Assembly: GCA_041846575.1 (NCBI GenBank)
Contig: JBGZFC010000102.1
Coordinates: forward strand, 1 to 12,504
Origin: JBGZFC01 sp041846575
GTDB taxonomy: Bacteria > Bacteroidota > Bacteroidia > Bacteroidales > Dysgonomonadaceae
DNA: 12,504 nucleotides
Direction of reading: 5' to 3'
Part shown: positions 6,459 to 12,256 of the stretch, one piece after another
How the letters are laid out: every line of letters starts with the position of its first letter
How positions within the stretch are numbered: the stretch's first letter is position 1
Translations under genes and position numbers: made by a program
The notes under the pieces: model-generated
Seen by the model: only the letters and a program-made list of their open reading frames with translations
Told to the model about the DNA's origin: nothing
Database searches by the model: none

Positions 6459-6959
6459 TCATTTAGTCCGAACAATCTTCAAATATTCCTCTCGCACTTT
6501 CTTCCTTGCTCTCGACAAATTTGTTCTTACAGCCTCAATCGTTGTTCCCATTATCTCGGCTATCTCATCCGTTTCATACTCATCTACATCTTTCATCGTA
6601 ATTATCTGCTGCTGAAGTGACGGCAAGGTCTGAATAATCAGTCGTATAAGTCTGTCTGTATCCTGCCTTTCAAGTTGCAACTGAGGATTATCGCTATCGC
6701 TTAATGCAAAATATTCGTCAATTGTTTTAGTCTGCTTTCTGAGCCTGATTTTATCCAAGCAGGTGTTTTTTGTTACCGCCGCAGCAAAAGCCCCCGAACT
6801 GTCGTAAGATTCCAAAGAGTCGCGTACACGCCACAACTTGAGTAACGCCTCCTGCACAGCATCCTCCGCATCCTGCTCATCCCCAAGTATTTTCAGCGAC
6901 AAACTGAAAAGCTGCGGACGCAACGGTAGTATTTCTTCTTTAAATCTTTCTGAGCTCAT
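6459..6959 (-). CDS. ECF-type RNA polymerase sigma factor (sigma-70 family)
   Basis: 166 residues, the normal size for an extracytoplasmic-function sigma factor. Region 2 is at about 10-75, with the core-binding DEQDAEDAVQEALLKLW motif (28-43) and the region 2.3-2.4 stretch AFAAAVTKNTCLDKIRLRK. Region 4 is at about 105-160: LPSLQQQIITMKDVDEYETDEIAEIM, then the recognition helix TTIEAVRTNLSRARKKVREE. It directs RNA polymerase to a small regulon. It heads an operon with a membrane anti-sigma candidate, an exported small protein and an outer-membrane barrel, so it probably controls envelope functions and possibly its own operon. A TACCTTTG -7 box about 70 bases upstream may be its housekeeping promoter. 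Confidence 0.93.
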   Translation of the reverse strand: MSSERFKEEILPLRPQLFSLSLKILGDEQDAEDAVQEALLKLWRVRDSLESYDSSGAFAAAVTKNTCLDKIRLRKQTKTIDEYFALSDSDNPQLQLERQDTDRLIRLIIQTLPSLQQQIITMKDVDEYETDEIAEIMGTTIEAVRTNLSRARKKVREEYLKIVRTK

Positions 6960-7026
6960 TTACTTTACTGACGAATCAAGTAGAAAAACATTACATCAAA
7001 AATGATATTTTTTTGAATCTACTTTT

Positions 7027-7034
7027 CAAAGGTA
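7027..7034 (-). promoter_or_regulatory. Candidate -7 box for the sigma-factor operon
   Basis: On the minus strand TACCTTTG fits TAnnTTTG, the Bacteroidota -7 element. No good TTTG is found 19-21 bases upstream, so only half the promoter is supported. Transcription would start near 7020, leaving a leader of about 60 bases before the sigma start codon. Confidence 0.35.
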
Positions 7035-7098
7035 AGAAAAGAGACATCAATTCTTGTGTTTTTTTAATGTATTAAGGTTACTGAAACAAAAGAAACTC

Positions 7099-7118
7099 CA
7101 TCAAGTTTTGGCTTGATG
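7099..7118 (-). terminator. Hairpin downstream of the MBL-fold gene
   Basis: CATCAAG (7099-7105) pairs with CTTGATG (7112-7118) around a 6-base loop. On the minus strand the stem is followed by GAGTTTCTTTTG, which is T-rich but broken. It is a plausible weak terminator, about 115 bases past the stop of the MBL gene and before the sigma promoter. Nothing else is recognised in the 6960-7234 gap. Confidence 0.35.
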
Positions 7119-7234
7119 AAATTGACGAAAACACCACTCATGTTATTGCAAACCGGAAAAATTTAGTAAAAATAAATGTGGAGTTGTAGCCACTTGCGGT
7201 GGTTAAAGGGTAATCAAAAAAATAATAGATCATT

Positions 7235-8065
7235 TTAAAATTCTAATTCGTAACCGACATAAAATTGTGTAATCTGTTCACCTAAAATGCTTTTCAACTG
7301 ATTAAAAGTTGTATCGCCTGTACAATGCCCTGTTACAAAAAGGGTTTCGGGGAAACTACTTTTAAGCGTTTGCCCTAATATCTCTATCTCATCATTAGTC
7401 TCAAACTCAAAACTGTTTTGACTATCCAACAGATGGAATCCACCCATCACACAATCTATTTGTCCTTCTTGTTCAGCCGTTACACTTTCCAAGATATTTA
7501 GCAATCCGCGATGTCCGCAACCTGTGAAAACAAATTGTTTCTCTTTCCCGAATGAGATAATCAGTTCATGGTCGAAGTCATCGTATATCAACTCTTCGCC
7601 ATTGTTTTTAAAAAGCGTTCTATTGGCTTTTGGCAAAGAATATTTGGCGATTTCAGGCTTAATTACAGCGATATCGTCTTCAAACCGAGCCTTTTCGTCA
7701 ACCGTAATCATTCGCTCCTTAATAGTGTCAAAATCAAAATCGATACTTATTTTTCTCAAACTGTTTCTCAATGAATAGTACTCCCGATTTAATATTCGCG
7801 ATGAAGCTACAATTTTGGCTTTTTCATTTATCTCTAAGAATGCCGATAATCCGCCAATATGATCGGCATGCCCATGAGAGATTAAGAGATAGTCAACATC
7901 GCTTAAATCGATATTCATCAACTTGGCGTTGCGCGCAAACAGATCCGATGCCCCGACATCTAATAGGCATTTATATCTGTCAGTCTCAAGGTAAACAGAT
8001 AAGCCATGTTCGGCTTCAAACATTGTTTCAGTTGCTCTATTATCAGATAATACCACAATTCGCAT
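7235..8065 (-). CDS. MBL-fold metallo-hydrolase (COG1237-like)
   Basis: 276 residues, cytoplasmic, no signal peptide. The metallo-beta-lactamase fold is shown by the strand VYLETDRYKCLLDVGAS at 24-40 and the metal-binding motif HGHADH at 64-69, followed by IGGL. Further metal-site motifs are TGCGHRGLLNIL (His185), GGFHLL (His211) and a C-terminal TGHCTGDTTFNQLK (His247). The TGCGH, GGFH and TGHCTG set matches the group named after the methanopterin-pathway enzyme 7,8-dihydropterin-6-methyl-4-(beta-D-ribofuranosyl)-aminobenzene-5'-phosphate synthase. In bacteria that lack methanopterin the true substrate is unknown. The insert at about 90-165 is typical of the group. It stands alone on the minus strand, divergent from the folate gene next door. 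Any link to folate or pterin metabolism is only suggestive. Confidence 0.9.
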   Translation of the reverse strand: MRIVVLSDNRATETMFEAEHGLSVYLETDRYKCLLDVGASDLFARNAKLMNIDLSDVDYLLISHGHADHIGGLSAFLEINEKAKIVASSRILNREYYSLRNSLRKISIDFDFDTIKERMITVDEKARFEDDIAVIKPEIAKYSLPKANRTLFKNNGEELIYDDFDHELIISFGKEKQFVFTGCGHRGLLNILESVTAEQEGQIDCVMGGFHLLDSQNSFEFETNDEIEILGQTLKSSFPETLFVTGHCTGDTTFNQLKSILGEQITQFYVGYELEF

Positions 8066-8137
8066 TTTGACTATATAAAAAATATGTTATTGATGAATCT
8101 AAACACTTCATTCCGTTTTGAGTTTTTAACTGCTTTA

Positions 8138-8145
8138 CAAAGATA
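8138..8145 (-). promoter_or_regulatory. Candidate -7 box for the MBL-fold gene
   Basis: On the minus strand TATCTTTG, an exact TAnnTTTG match. The expected -33 region around 8165-8168 reads AATG, not TTTG, so the promoter is only half supported. Transcription would start near 8131, about 65 bases before the start codon at 8065. It is divergent from the promoter at 8226-8256. Confidence 0.45.
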
Positions 8146-8225
8146 ATGGAGGTTTTAAACAATACATTAAAAATGTGAGCTAAATTTTTGTTTTGATACT
8201 GCATTTTAAAATATTGTTTGCATCA

Positions 8226-8256
8226 TTTGAACATATTTGTGTTTTATGTAATTTTG
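8226..8256 (+). promoter_or_regulatory. Consensus Bacteroidota promoter for the formyl-THF cyclo-ligase gene
   Basis: TTTG at 8226-8229, 19 bases, then TAATTTTG at 8249-8256: an exact match to TTTG-N19-TAnnTTTG. Transcription should start near 8260-8264, giving a leader of just over 20 bases before ATG 8286. It also rules out the in-frame ATG at 8193, which lies upstream of the promoter. Confidence 0.75.
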
Positions 8257-8285
8257 TAGTACAAATATTACTAAAATCTGAAGAA

Positions 8286-8819
8286 ATGATTACAAAAAGT
8301 GAGCTGCGAAAGCTAATTTCAAATAAGAAGAAAGAGTATTCTGTTGATGCCAAACTTGAAAAATCGAGAGATATTTTTGAACAAGTACGTCAAATAAAAG
8401 AGTTCCAGGATGCTAAGCGTCTACTCTGTTATTGGTCTATGCCGGATGAGGTGCCTACTCACGATTTTGTAATCGAAATATCTGCCGATAAGGATATTTT
8501 TCTGCCTGTAGTGTCGGGCGACGATTTGCTTATAAGAAAATTCACGGGAACTGATAATATGGAAGAAGGTGTTTTCGCTACTCTTTTTGAGCCAAGTAAT
8601 ACGGAAGATATCGATATAAATGATGTTGATTTAGTGCTTGTTCCAGGTGTCGCTTTCGATTTGAGCGGAAGACGCATGGGACGCGGAAAAGGGTTCTACG
8701 ACAGACTTCTTGTAAATACAAATATCTATAAAATAGGAATTTGCTTCGATTTTCAATTAGTAGAACGTGTTCCTACAGAAGAGTTTGATGTTTTGATGGA
8801 TAAAGTGGTGTTCGGGTAA
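8286..8819 (+). CDS. 5-formyltetrahydrofolate cyclo-ligase
   Basis: 177 residues, the usual length for this cytoplasmic enzyme. It converts 5-formyl-THF to 5,10-methenyl-THF with ATP, recycling a folate storage form and one-carbon units. The N-terminal helix ITKSELRKLISNKKKE is typical, followed by LLCYWSMPDEVPT at 47-59 and IFLPVV at 71-76. The signature nucleotide-binding segment VPGVAFDLSGRRMGRGKGFYDR is at 119-140, and the C-terminus ends ERVPTEEFDVLMDKVV. The frame is open back to 8193, but the extra residues are hydrophobic, unlike the family, and lie over the promoter, so ATG 8286 is chosen. It is a single gene with its own promoter. The next DNA downstream is the truncated ridA-like gene on the other strand, so the two transcripts converge. 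Confidence 0.95.
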   Translation: MITKSELRKLISNKKKEYSVDAKLEKSRDIFEQVRQIKEFQDAKRLLCYWSMPDEVPTHDFVIEISADKDIFLPVVSGDDLLIRKFTGTDNMEEGVFATLFEPSNTEDIDINDVDLVLVPGVAFDLSGRRMGRGKGFYDRLLVNTNIYKIGICFDFQLVERVPTEEFDVLMDKVVFG

Positions 8820-8887
8820 ATTCTTATAGAAAAAAGAAGAAGAACCAAGAATAAAGAGCAGTTTTCGTTAATCCTATTTTTCTCATT

Positions 8888-8995
8888 TTATTCTGATTTA
8901 TAGGCAATTGCTTCAACTTCCACAAGGTAGTCCGAATTTGCCAAACCGGAAACAACAATAACCGATATTATCGGCGGATTTTTCAGTTTACTTAG
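8888..8995 (-). pseudogene. RidA/YjgF-family gene, last 35 codons only, cut by the IS element
   Basis: Read on the minus strand from 8995 to the TAA at 8888-8890, the peptide is LSKLKNPPIISVIVV followed by SGLANSDYLVEVEAIAYKSE. The PP-IISV, V-GLANSDYLVE and EAIA features are the C-terminal signature of the RidA (YjgF/YER057c) family, whose intact members are about 125 residues and act on reactive enamine/imine intermediates. The homology runs right up to base 8995, and the proposed left inverted repeat of the IS begins at 8996. The missing N-terminal ~90 codons would be expected just right of the IS, after 10606. The minus-strand frames there show nothing like RidA. The gene is therefore broken, and its other part was lost or moved. 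Confidence 0.8.
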
Positions 8996-9008
8996 CCCAC
9001 ATTATTCA
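8996..9008. repeat. Left terminal inverted repeat of the IS
   Basis: CCCACATTATTCA, matching the right end with one mismatch (A versus G at position 4). Confidence 0.75.
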
Positions 9009-9016
9009 CCGAAAAG

Positions 9017-9095
9017 TTGCATAATTTGATGGAAATCCTTATTTTTAAGGTGTTAAAAGAAAAACAATAGATTTTAACGCCCCCAAATTATGCAA
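9017..9095 (+). promoter_or_regulatory. Inverted repeat that would hide the transposase start codon
   Basis: TTGCATAATTTG (9017-9028) is the exact reverse complement of CAAATTATGCAA (9084-9095), which contains the transposase ATG (9090-9092). Two smaller hairpins lie inside: CCTTA/TAAGG (9037-9041 with 9046-9050) and GTTAAAA/TTTTAAC (9052-9058 with 9072-9078). A transcript entering from outside would fold and mask the start. One starting inside the element, downstream of 9028, would not. This arrangement is known in other IS families as protection against read-through expression. The function here is inferred. Confidence 0.6.
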
Positions 9096-10388
9096 GACAA
9101 ATATACAGCCTTTTACCGAAAAAACCAAGCCGTTACGGTCGATTTTTCAGCAGAAAGTATCAGTTCAGACGGCGCCGTTGTTTTATTGGAAAAAATAGAG
9201 CGCAAACACAAACTGATCAAACGTTTCAGCCGTTTGATACCCGATTATCGCAACCCGATGATGACGGTACACGACAATGAAAAACTACTGAAACAACGCG
9301 TTTATATGCTTGTGCAATGATACCGGGACTGTAACGATGTCGGGCGGCTTCAAAACGACCCTCTATTTAAAGATGTGTTAAACGGCGATATGGCCTCCCA
9401 ACCCACGCTAAGCCGTTTTGAGAACAGGATGAACCTACTGGCAGCTTTTTCCATTGGATACGAATGGATAGAACGCTATGCGGAGAGTTTGAAAGGCAAA
9501 GATAAAATTATTATCGACATAGACGGCACGGATGATCCCACTCATGGAGCACAGCAACTTTCACTGTTCAACGGCTATTACGGACAATACATGTACAATG
9601 AACTGTTCTTTCACGACGGCGACACCGGACAAATCATTTTGCCGATACTGCGTCCGGGCAACAGCCACTCAAATCGTTGGTATGTAGGCATCCTTCGACG
9701 CATTGTAAGGCGCATCCGCGAGGTTTTCCCCGAGATAGAAATCGCCATCCGCGCCGACAGCGGTTTTTCCTGCCCCGAGTTTTATCTGTTAGCCGATAAA
9801 TTCTCCTTAAAATACGTCATCGGTTTGGCAAGCAACGAAACACTGAAGAAACGTGTATCACGGGTCGAAAAAGCTGTTCGTCGGCTTTATCTGAGTAAAG
9901 GAGAAAAACATCAGCATTTCTTCGGATTTCTCTACGGCGCTAAAACTTGGCACAGAGAGCAGCAAATATATTGTAAAGTGGAAAGTACGGGATTGGGTAT
10001 GAACATCCGTTACATCGTGAGCAACATGGAAGGAGGTGACGCACGTGAAATATATTTCGGCACGTATGTCAAACGGGGCGATGCGAGCGAAAACCGCATC
10101 AAGGAAGTGAAAAACGGATGCTTTTGCGACCGTTTATCCACAAGCGGTTTCCTGTCAAACTATTTACGACTCACCATCAGCTGTTTAGCATATGAACTGT
10201 TTCTTCTAATCAAACAGGCAATCGCAAAAACGCGTTTCGAAAAAGCCAAATCATGGCAAGTAGAAACCATCCGCGTGCTGCTACTCAAAGTGGTAGCAAC
10301 TATCCGAAAAACGAAAAAGAGAATCCGATACAAACTCTCCAAAGCATTTGTTTACAGGGATTTGTTCGTCGAGTTAATTGTTTCGTAA
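9090..10388 (+). pseudogene. IS1380-family transposase with one in-frame TGA stop
   Basis: The frame runs from ATG 9090 to TAA 10388 as 432 codons, the family length, but is interrupted by TGA at 9318-9320 (codon 77). The two parts are in the same frame: residues 1-76 begin MQDKYTAFYRKNQAVTVDF, and after the stop the reading continues YRDCNDVGRLQNDPLFKDVL. Counting across the stop, the DDE site is Asp145 in IIIDIDGTDDPTHG, Asp223 in IRADSGF and Glu339 in ENRIKEVKNG. All are intact, as is the GYYGQYMYNELFF stretch. Relatives, as I recall, read LVQGY-DCND here, so a single GGA-to-TGA change explains the stop. Restart at GTG 9375 would give 337 residues that keep the whole catalytic domain but lack the N-terminal, probably DNA-binding, part. 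Confidence 0.88.
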
Positions 10389-10390
10389 CA

Positions 10391-10418
10391 GGAGGTTTGC
10401 AACTAAAAACAAACCTCC
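10391..10418 (+). terminator. Hairpin after the transposase stop
   Basis: GGAGGTTTG (10391-10399) pairs with CAAACCTCC (10410-10418) across a 10-base loop, two bases past the transposase TAA. The 9-bp stem is strong, but no T-run follows. It may stabilise or end the transposase mRNA. The remaining ~190 bases of the IS up to 10606 show no gene. Confidence 0.5.
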
Positions 10419-10593
10419 GTGGGAGGAGTGTGTCCTTACGTGAAAATTCCTGCGAAAACACCCTAAAATGATTAATTACTTTGTTTTTGCGGAGTAAGAA
10501 ACATTCAAAAAAACAATCATCGGATTAGAAAATAGTAAAACCATTCATCCCACAGAGGAAAAGAGGAGCAAAAAAAATGAAAAGTTTTCTTTA

Positions 10594-10606
10594 TGAATAA
10601 TGCGGG
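10594..10606. repeat. Right terminal inverted repeat of the IS
   Basis: TGAATAATGCGGG, the reverse complement of CCCGCATTATTCA, 12 of 13 identical to the left end. Confidence 0.75.
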
Positions 10607-10743
10607 TATAACACCAAATGGTATCGGAAGCGTGGTTTTACAATCTATTGAAAATAAATACCAACTTGTTATGCCTCGCGACAGACAACCAATTTTAATA
10701 ATACTTCTCCACTCCGCCAAAACCTGTGATTTTCTTGTTTTCT
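10607..10743. other. Unassigned DNA between the IS and the DUF1697 remnant
   Basis: No gene is recognised. A plus-strand frame (10593-10796) starts inside the IS inverted repeat and reads NNAGITPNGIGSVVLQ then SIENKYQLVMPRDRQ before turning into low-quality sequence. A minus-strand frame (10720-10517) crosses the IS boundary. Neither matches RidA or any family I can name. This stretch is what replaced the missing part of the ridA-like gene, so its origin matters for the history of the locus. Confidence 0.4.
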
Positions 10744-10830
10744 TTAGTTTTTCGGATGAAGTTGTTCAGGCGTTTTTTCAATTGCCAATGTTCTGAAATT
10801 GTGATTGGTGGCGGCGATATTTATTTTTTT
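10744..10830 (-). pseudogene. Remnant of a second DUF1697 gene 3' end
   Basis: On the minus strand, in a frame overlapping the last codons of the DUF4180 gene, the peptide KKINIAATNHNFRTLAIEK precedes TPEQLHPKN and a TAA at 10744-10746. The intact DUF1697 protein nearby ends KKLKITATTRNFRTLTKLL. At DNA level 10787-10814 and 11246-11273 match at 25 of 28 positions. The similarity covers only the last conserved motif of the family, and the tail after RTLA differs. It looks like the leftover end of a paralogue, with the DUF4180 gene now joined to it. Confidence 0.6.
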
Positions 10831-11180
10831 AATAATCCTGTTGTTTCCGAGAGAGAACTTACAAAATTGATTTGTTCACCTTTGTTGCTTTCAACAATAA
10901 AAGCATTTAAACTTTCGCTCTCAAACTTAGAAAAATCTCCAACAATGATTAACGGCATTCGGTATTGGGCGAATTTTTGAAGTATATCTCCTGCAATTTT
11001 AGTTTTTAAATCGAAAAAATCGGGGACAATATTCTTTTCATGAATCATAATTACATCAACCTCTTCGTAATACAAGTTGCCCAACAAATCTAAACCGTCT
11101 TGGGTGGTTTTCAGCAATATATCGTCCGAGATGATTTCGGCAACTTGCTTGTCGTTAATTAAGTGAACTTTAATTTGCAT
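10821..11180 (-). CDS. DUF4180 domain protein
   Basis: 119 residues, soluble, no signal peptide. The family pattern is clear: an N-terminal beta strand (MQIKVHLINDKQVAEI), then a TTQDGLDLLGNLYYEEVDVIMIHEKNI segment, the hallmark PDFFDLKTKIAGDILQKFAQY at about 53-73, PLIIVGDFSKFESESLNAFIVESNKG at about 75-100, and FV-S--E-T at the end. The alternating strand/helix layout resembles STAS-like folds. The biochemical role is unknown to me. It lies 16 bases after the DUF1697 gene, so it is the last gene of a four-gene minus-strand run. Its stop codon is immediately followed, in another frame, by a DUF1697 3' relic, so its 3' junction is the product of a rearrangement. Confidence 0.88.
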   Translation of the reverse strand: MQIKVHLINDKQVAEIISDDILLKTTQDGLDLLGNLYYEEVDVIMIHEKNIVPDFFDLKTKIAGDILQKFAQYRMPLIIVGDFSKFESESLNAFIVESNKGEQINFVSSLSETTGLLKK

Positions 11181-11196
11181 AGTGGTTATTTTTTCT

Positions 11197-11736
11197 TTAA
11201 AGATTGTATTTTTCCCACTCCAATCCCATCACCAAAAGTTTGGTTAATGTTCTAAAATTGCGAGTGGTGGCGGTAATTTTGAGTTTTTTCTCCAAAAAAT
11301 TATTGGTCAGCTTAGTGCGAGCGGCATTAGTGGGGATATACGAATATATCGCTTTTTCGGTGATTTTGAGCTTATCTTCGCCAAAATCGTGTTGTTCAAG
11401 CTCTGAGGCAAACGTTTTATCAAAGGGGTCATTGGTGAGCGTGAAAAAACTGCGTTCTTCGCCAAAGGGATTCTCGGCAAGTATAGCTTGAATCTCAGCA
11501 GGAGTTTTGATAATCACGGGCAAATCGGAACCGTTTTTCTCCAAAATCACGGAATACACTTTTTGGGCAACTTCCGCAGCCGAGAGCGGACTTTGCAAAA
11601 TCACATTGCCACTTTGGATATAGGTTTTGACATTGGCGAAATCTGCTTGCTCTAAAAATTCACGCAAAAACGTCATTTTGATGCTGTTTTTTCCGCTGGG
11701 CATCACGCCGCGCAAGAGTACGATATAGGTATTCAT
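11197..11736 (-). CDS. DUF1697 domain protein
   Basis: 179 residues, the usual length. The hallmark N-terminus is present: YIVLLRGVMPSGKNSIKM (4-21), LREFLEQADFANVKTYIQSGNVIL (24-47), a LPVIIKT strand and NPFGEE. The C-terminal motif is YSYIPTNAARTKLTNNFLEKKL, then TATTRNFRTLTKLL. The protein is soluble. DUF1697 proteins are widespread and small, and no reaction has been assigned that I can name. It sits between the GNAT gene (30-base gap) and DUF4180 (16-base gap), so it is part of one transcript. A degraded second copy of its 3' end is found about 460 bases away, just past the DUF4180 gene. Confidence 0.92.
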   Translation of the reverse strand: MNTYIVLLRGVMPSGKNSIKMTFLREFLEQADFANVKTYIQSGNVILQSPLSAAEVAQKVYSVILEKNGSDLPVIIKTPAEIQAILAENPFGEERSFFTLTNDPFDKTFASELEQHDFGEDKLKITEKAIYSYIPTNAARTKLTNNFLEKKLKITATTRNFRTLTKLLVMGLEWEKYNL

Positions 11737-11766
11737 ATTTTTTCCTTTTTAGTTAAATGATTTTCC

Positions 11767-12255
11767 CTACAAATCGCACACCATAACATAATCTTCCGTA
11801 TTTTCTTTCACCACTTTAAAGCCCATTTTCAGATACCATTCACTAGCATAATTGGCTTTCTGTACCGAAAGCGAAGCCTTTTTATAACCTGATTGGGAAA
11901 GGATTTCGAGCAATTTTTTAAAAAGTTTCGTACCTATTCCCTGATTGCGATAATCCGAATAAAGCGAGACCGAAAGCGACGGCGTTTGCTCGTCAATATG
12001 TCCATAATCCTTGATGATACGAGACCACGCCGCCCCTACAATTTTGTTATCCACTTCTGCCACAACTGCAACATCTGCCTGTTGTTTCCCAAAATCGGCA
12101 ATGTATAGTTGCAATTCGGGGAGCGAAATAATCTCACGAGATGGCGGAGCTACGCCTTCGGGCAGAAAAATTGCTTCATACAGAAAATCCTCTAACATCG
12201 GATATTCATTGGGATACATCTGACGGATGATAGCGTTTTTGCTCTTATTCTTCAT
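11767..12255 (-). CDS. GNAT-family N-acetyltransferase
   Basis: 162 residues, cytoplasmic. It transfers an acetyl group from acetyl-CoA to an unknown acceptor. The GNAT fold is seen from the N-terminal IIRQMYPNEYPMLEDFLYEA (9-28), the central strand ADVAVVAEVDNKIVGAAW (60-77), the acetyl-CoA pyrophosphate loop SVSLYSDYRNQGIGTKLFKKLL (95-116) with the R-Q-G-x-G signature, and the C-terminal motif B ASLSVQKANYASEWYLKMGFKVV (127-149). The start codon is one base after the stop of the MazG-like gene, which shows tight translational coupling. The acceptor cannot be told from sequence. Stand-alone GNATs of this kind act on amino acids, peptides, antibiotics or metabolites. Confidence 0.92.
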   Translation of the reverse strand: MKNKSKNAIIRQMYPNEYPMLEDFLYEAIFLPEGVAPPSREIISLPELQLYIADFGKQQADVAVVAEVDNKIVGAAWSRIIKDYGHIDEQTPSLSVSLYSDYRNQGIGTKLFKKLLEILSQSGYKKASLSVQKANYASEWYLKMGFKVVKENTEDYVMVCDL

Positions 12256-12256
12256 A

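Larger units (their letters stand above)
8996..10606 (+). mobile_element. IS1380-family insertion sequence, 1611 bp, transposase disrupted
   Basis: The element contains one transposase reading frame of the IS1380 family and ends in matching inverted repeats: CCCACATTATTCA (8996-9008) and, reversed, CCCGCATTATTCA (10606-10594), 12 of 13 identical. Similarity continues weakly inward with a small gap. The length fits the family (about 1.6-2 kb). The flanks TTAG (8992-8995) and TATA (10607-10610) do not form a target-site duplication, so a deletion or recombination after insertion is likely. Coding DNA inside is visibly richer in G+C (for example CGCATCCGCG, GCCGACAGCGG) than the AT-rich neighbours. 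This fits recent arrival from elsewhere. Confidence 0.88.

Noticed and set aside
7524..8070. Plus-strand frames opposite the MBL-fold gene
   Set aside because: They are antisense shadows. The minus-strand frame carries the full set of metal-binding motifs.
8193..8285. Longer start for the formyl-THF cyclo-ligase
   Set aside because: The extra 31 residues are hydrophobic and unlike the family, and a consensus promoter lies within them.
9318..9320. TGA read as glycine (recoded genetic code)
   Set aside because: TGA as Gly is known in some candidate phyla, but here cydB ends in TGA and the other genes show no internal TGA. A point mutation is simpler.
9300..9375. Programmed frameshift in the transposase
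   Set aside because: The two parts are in the same frame (285 bases = 95 codons apart), so no frameshift is needed. Only a stop codon intervenes.
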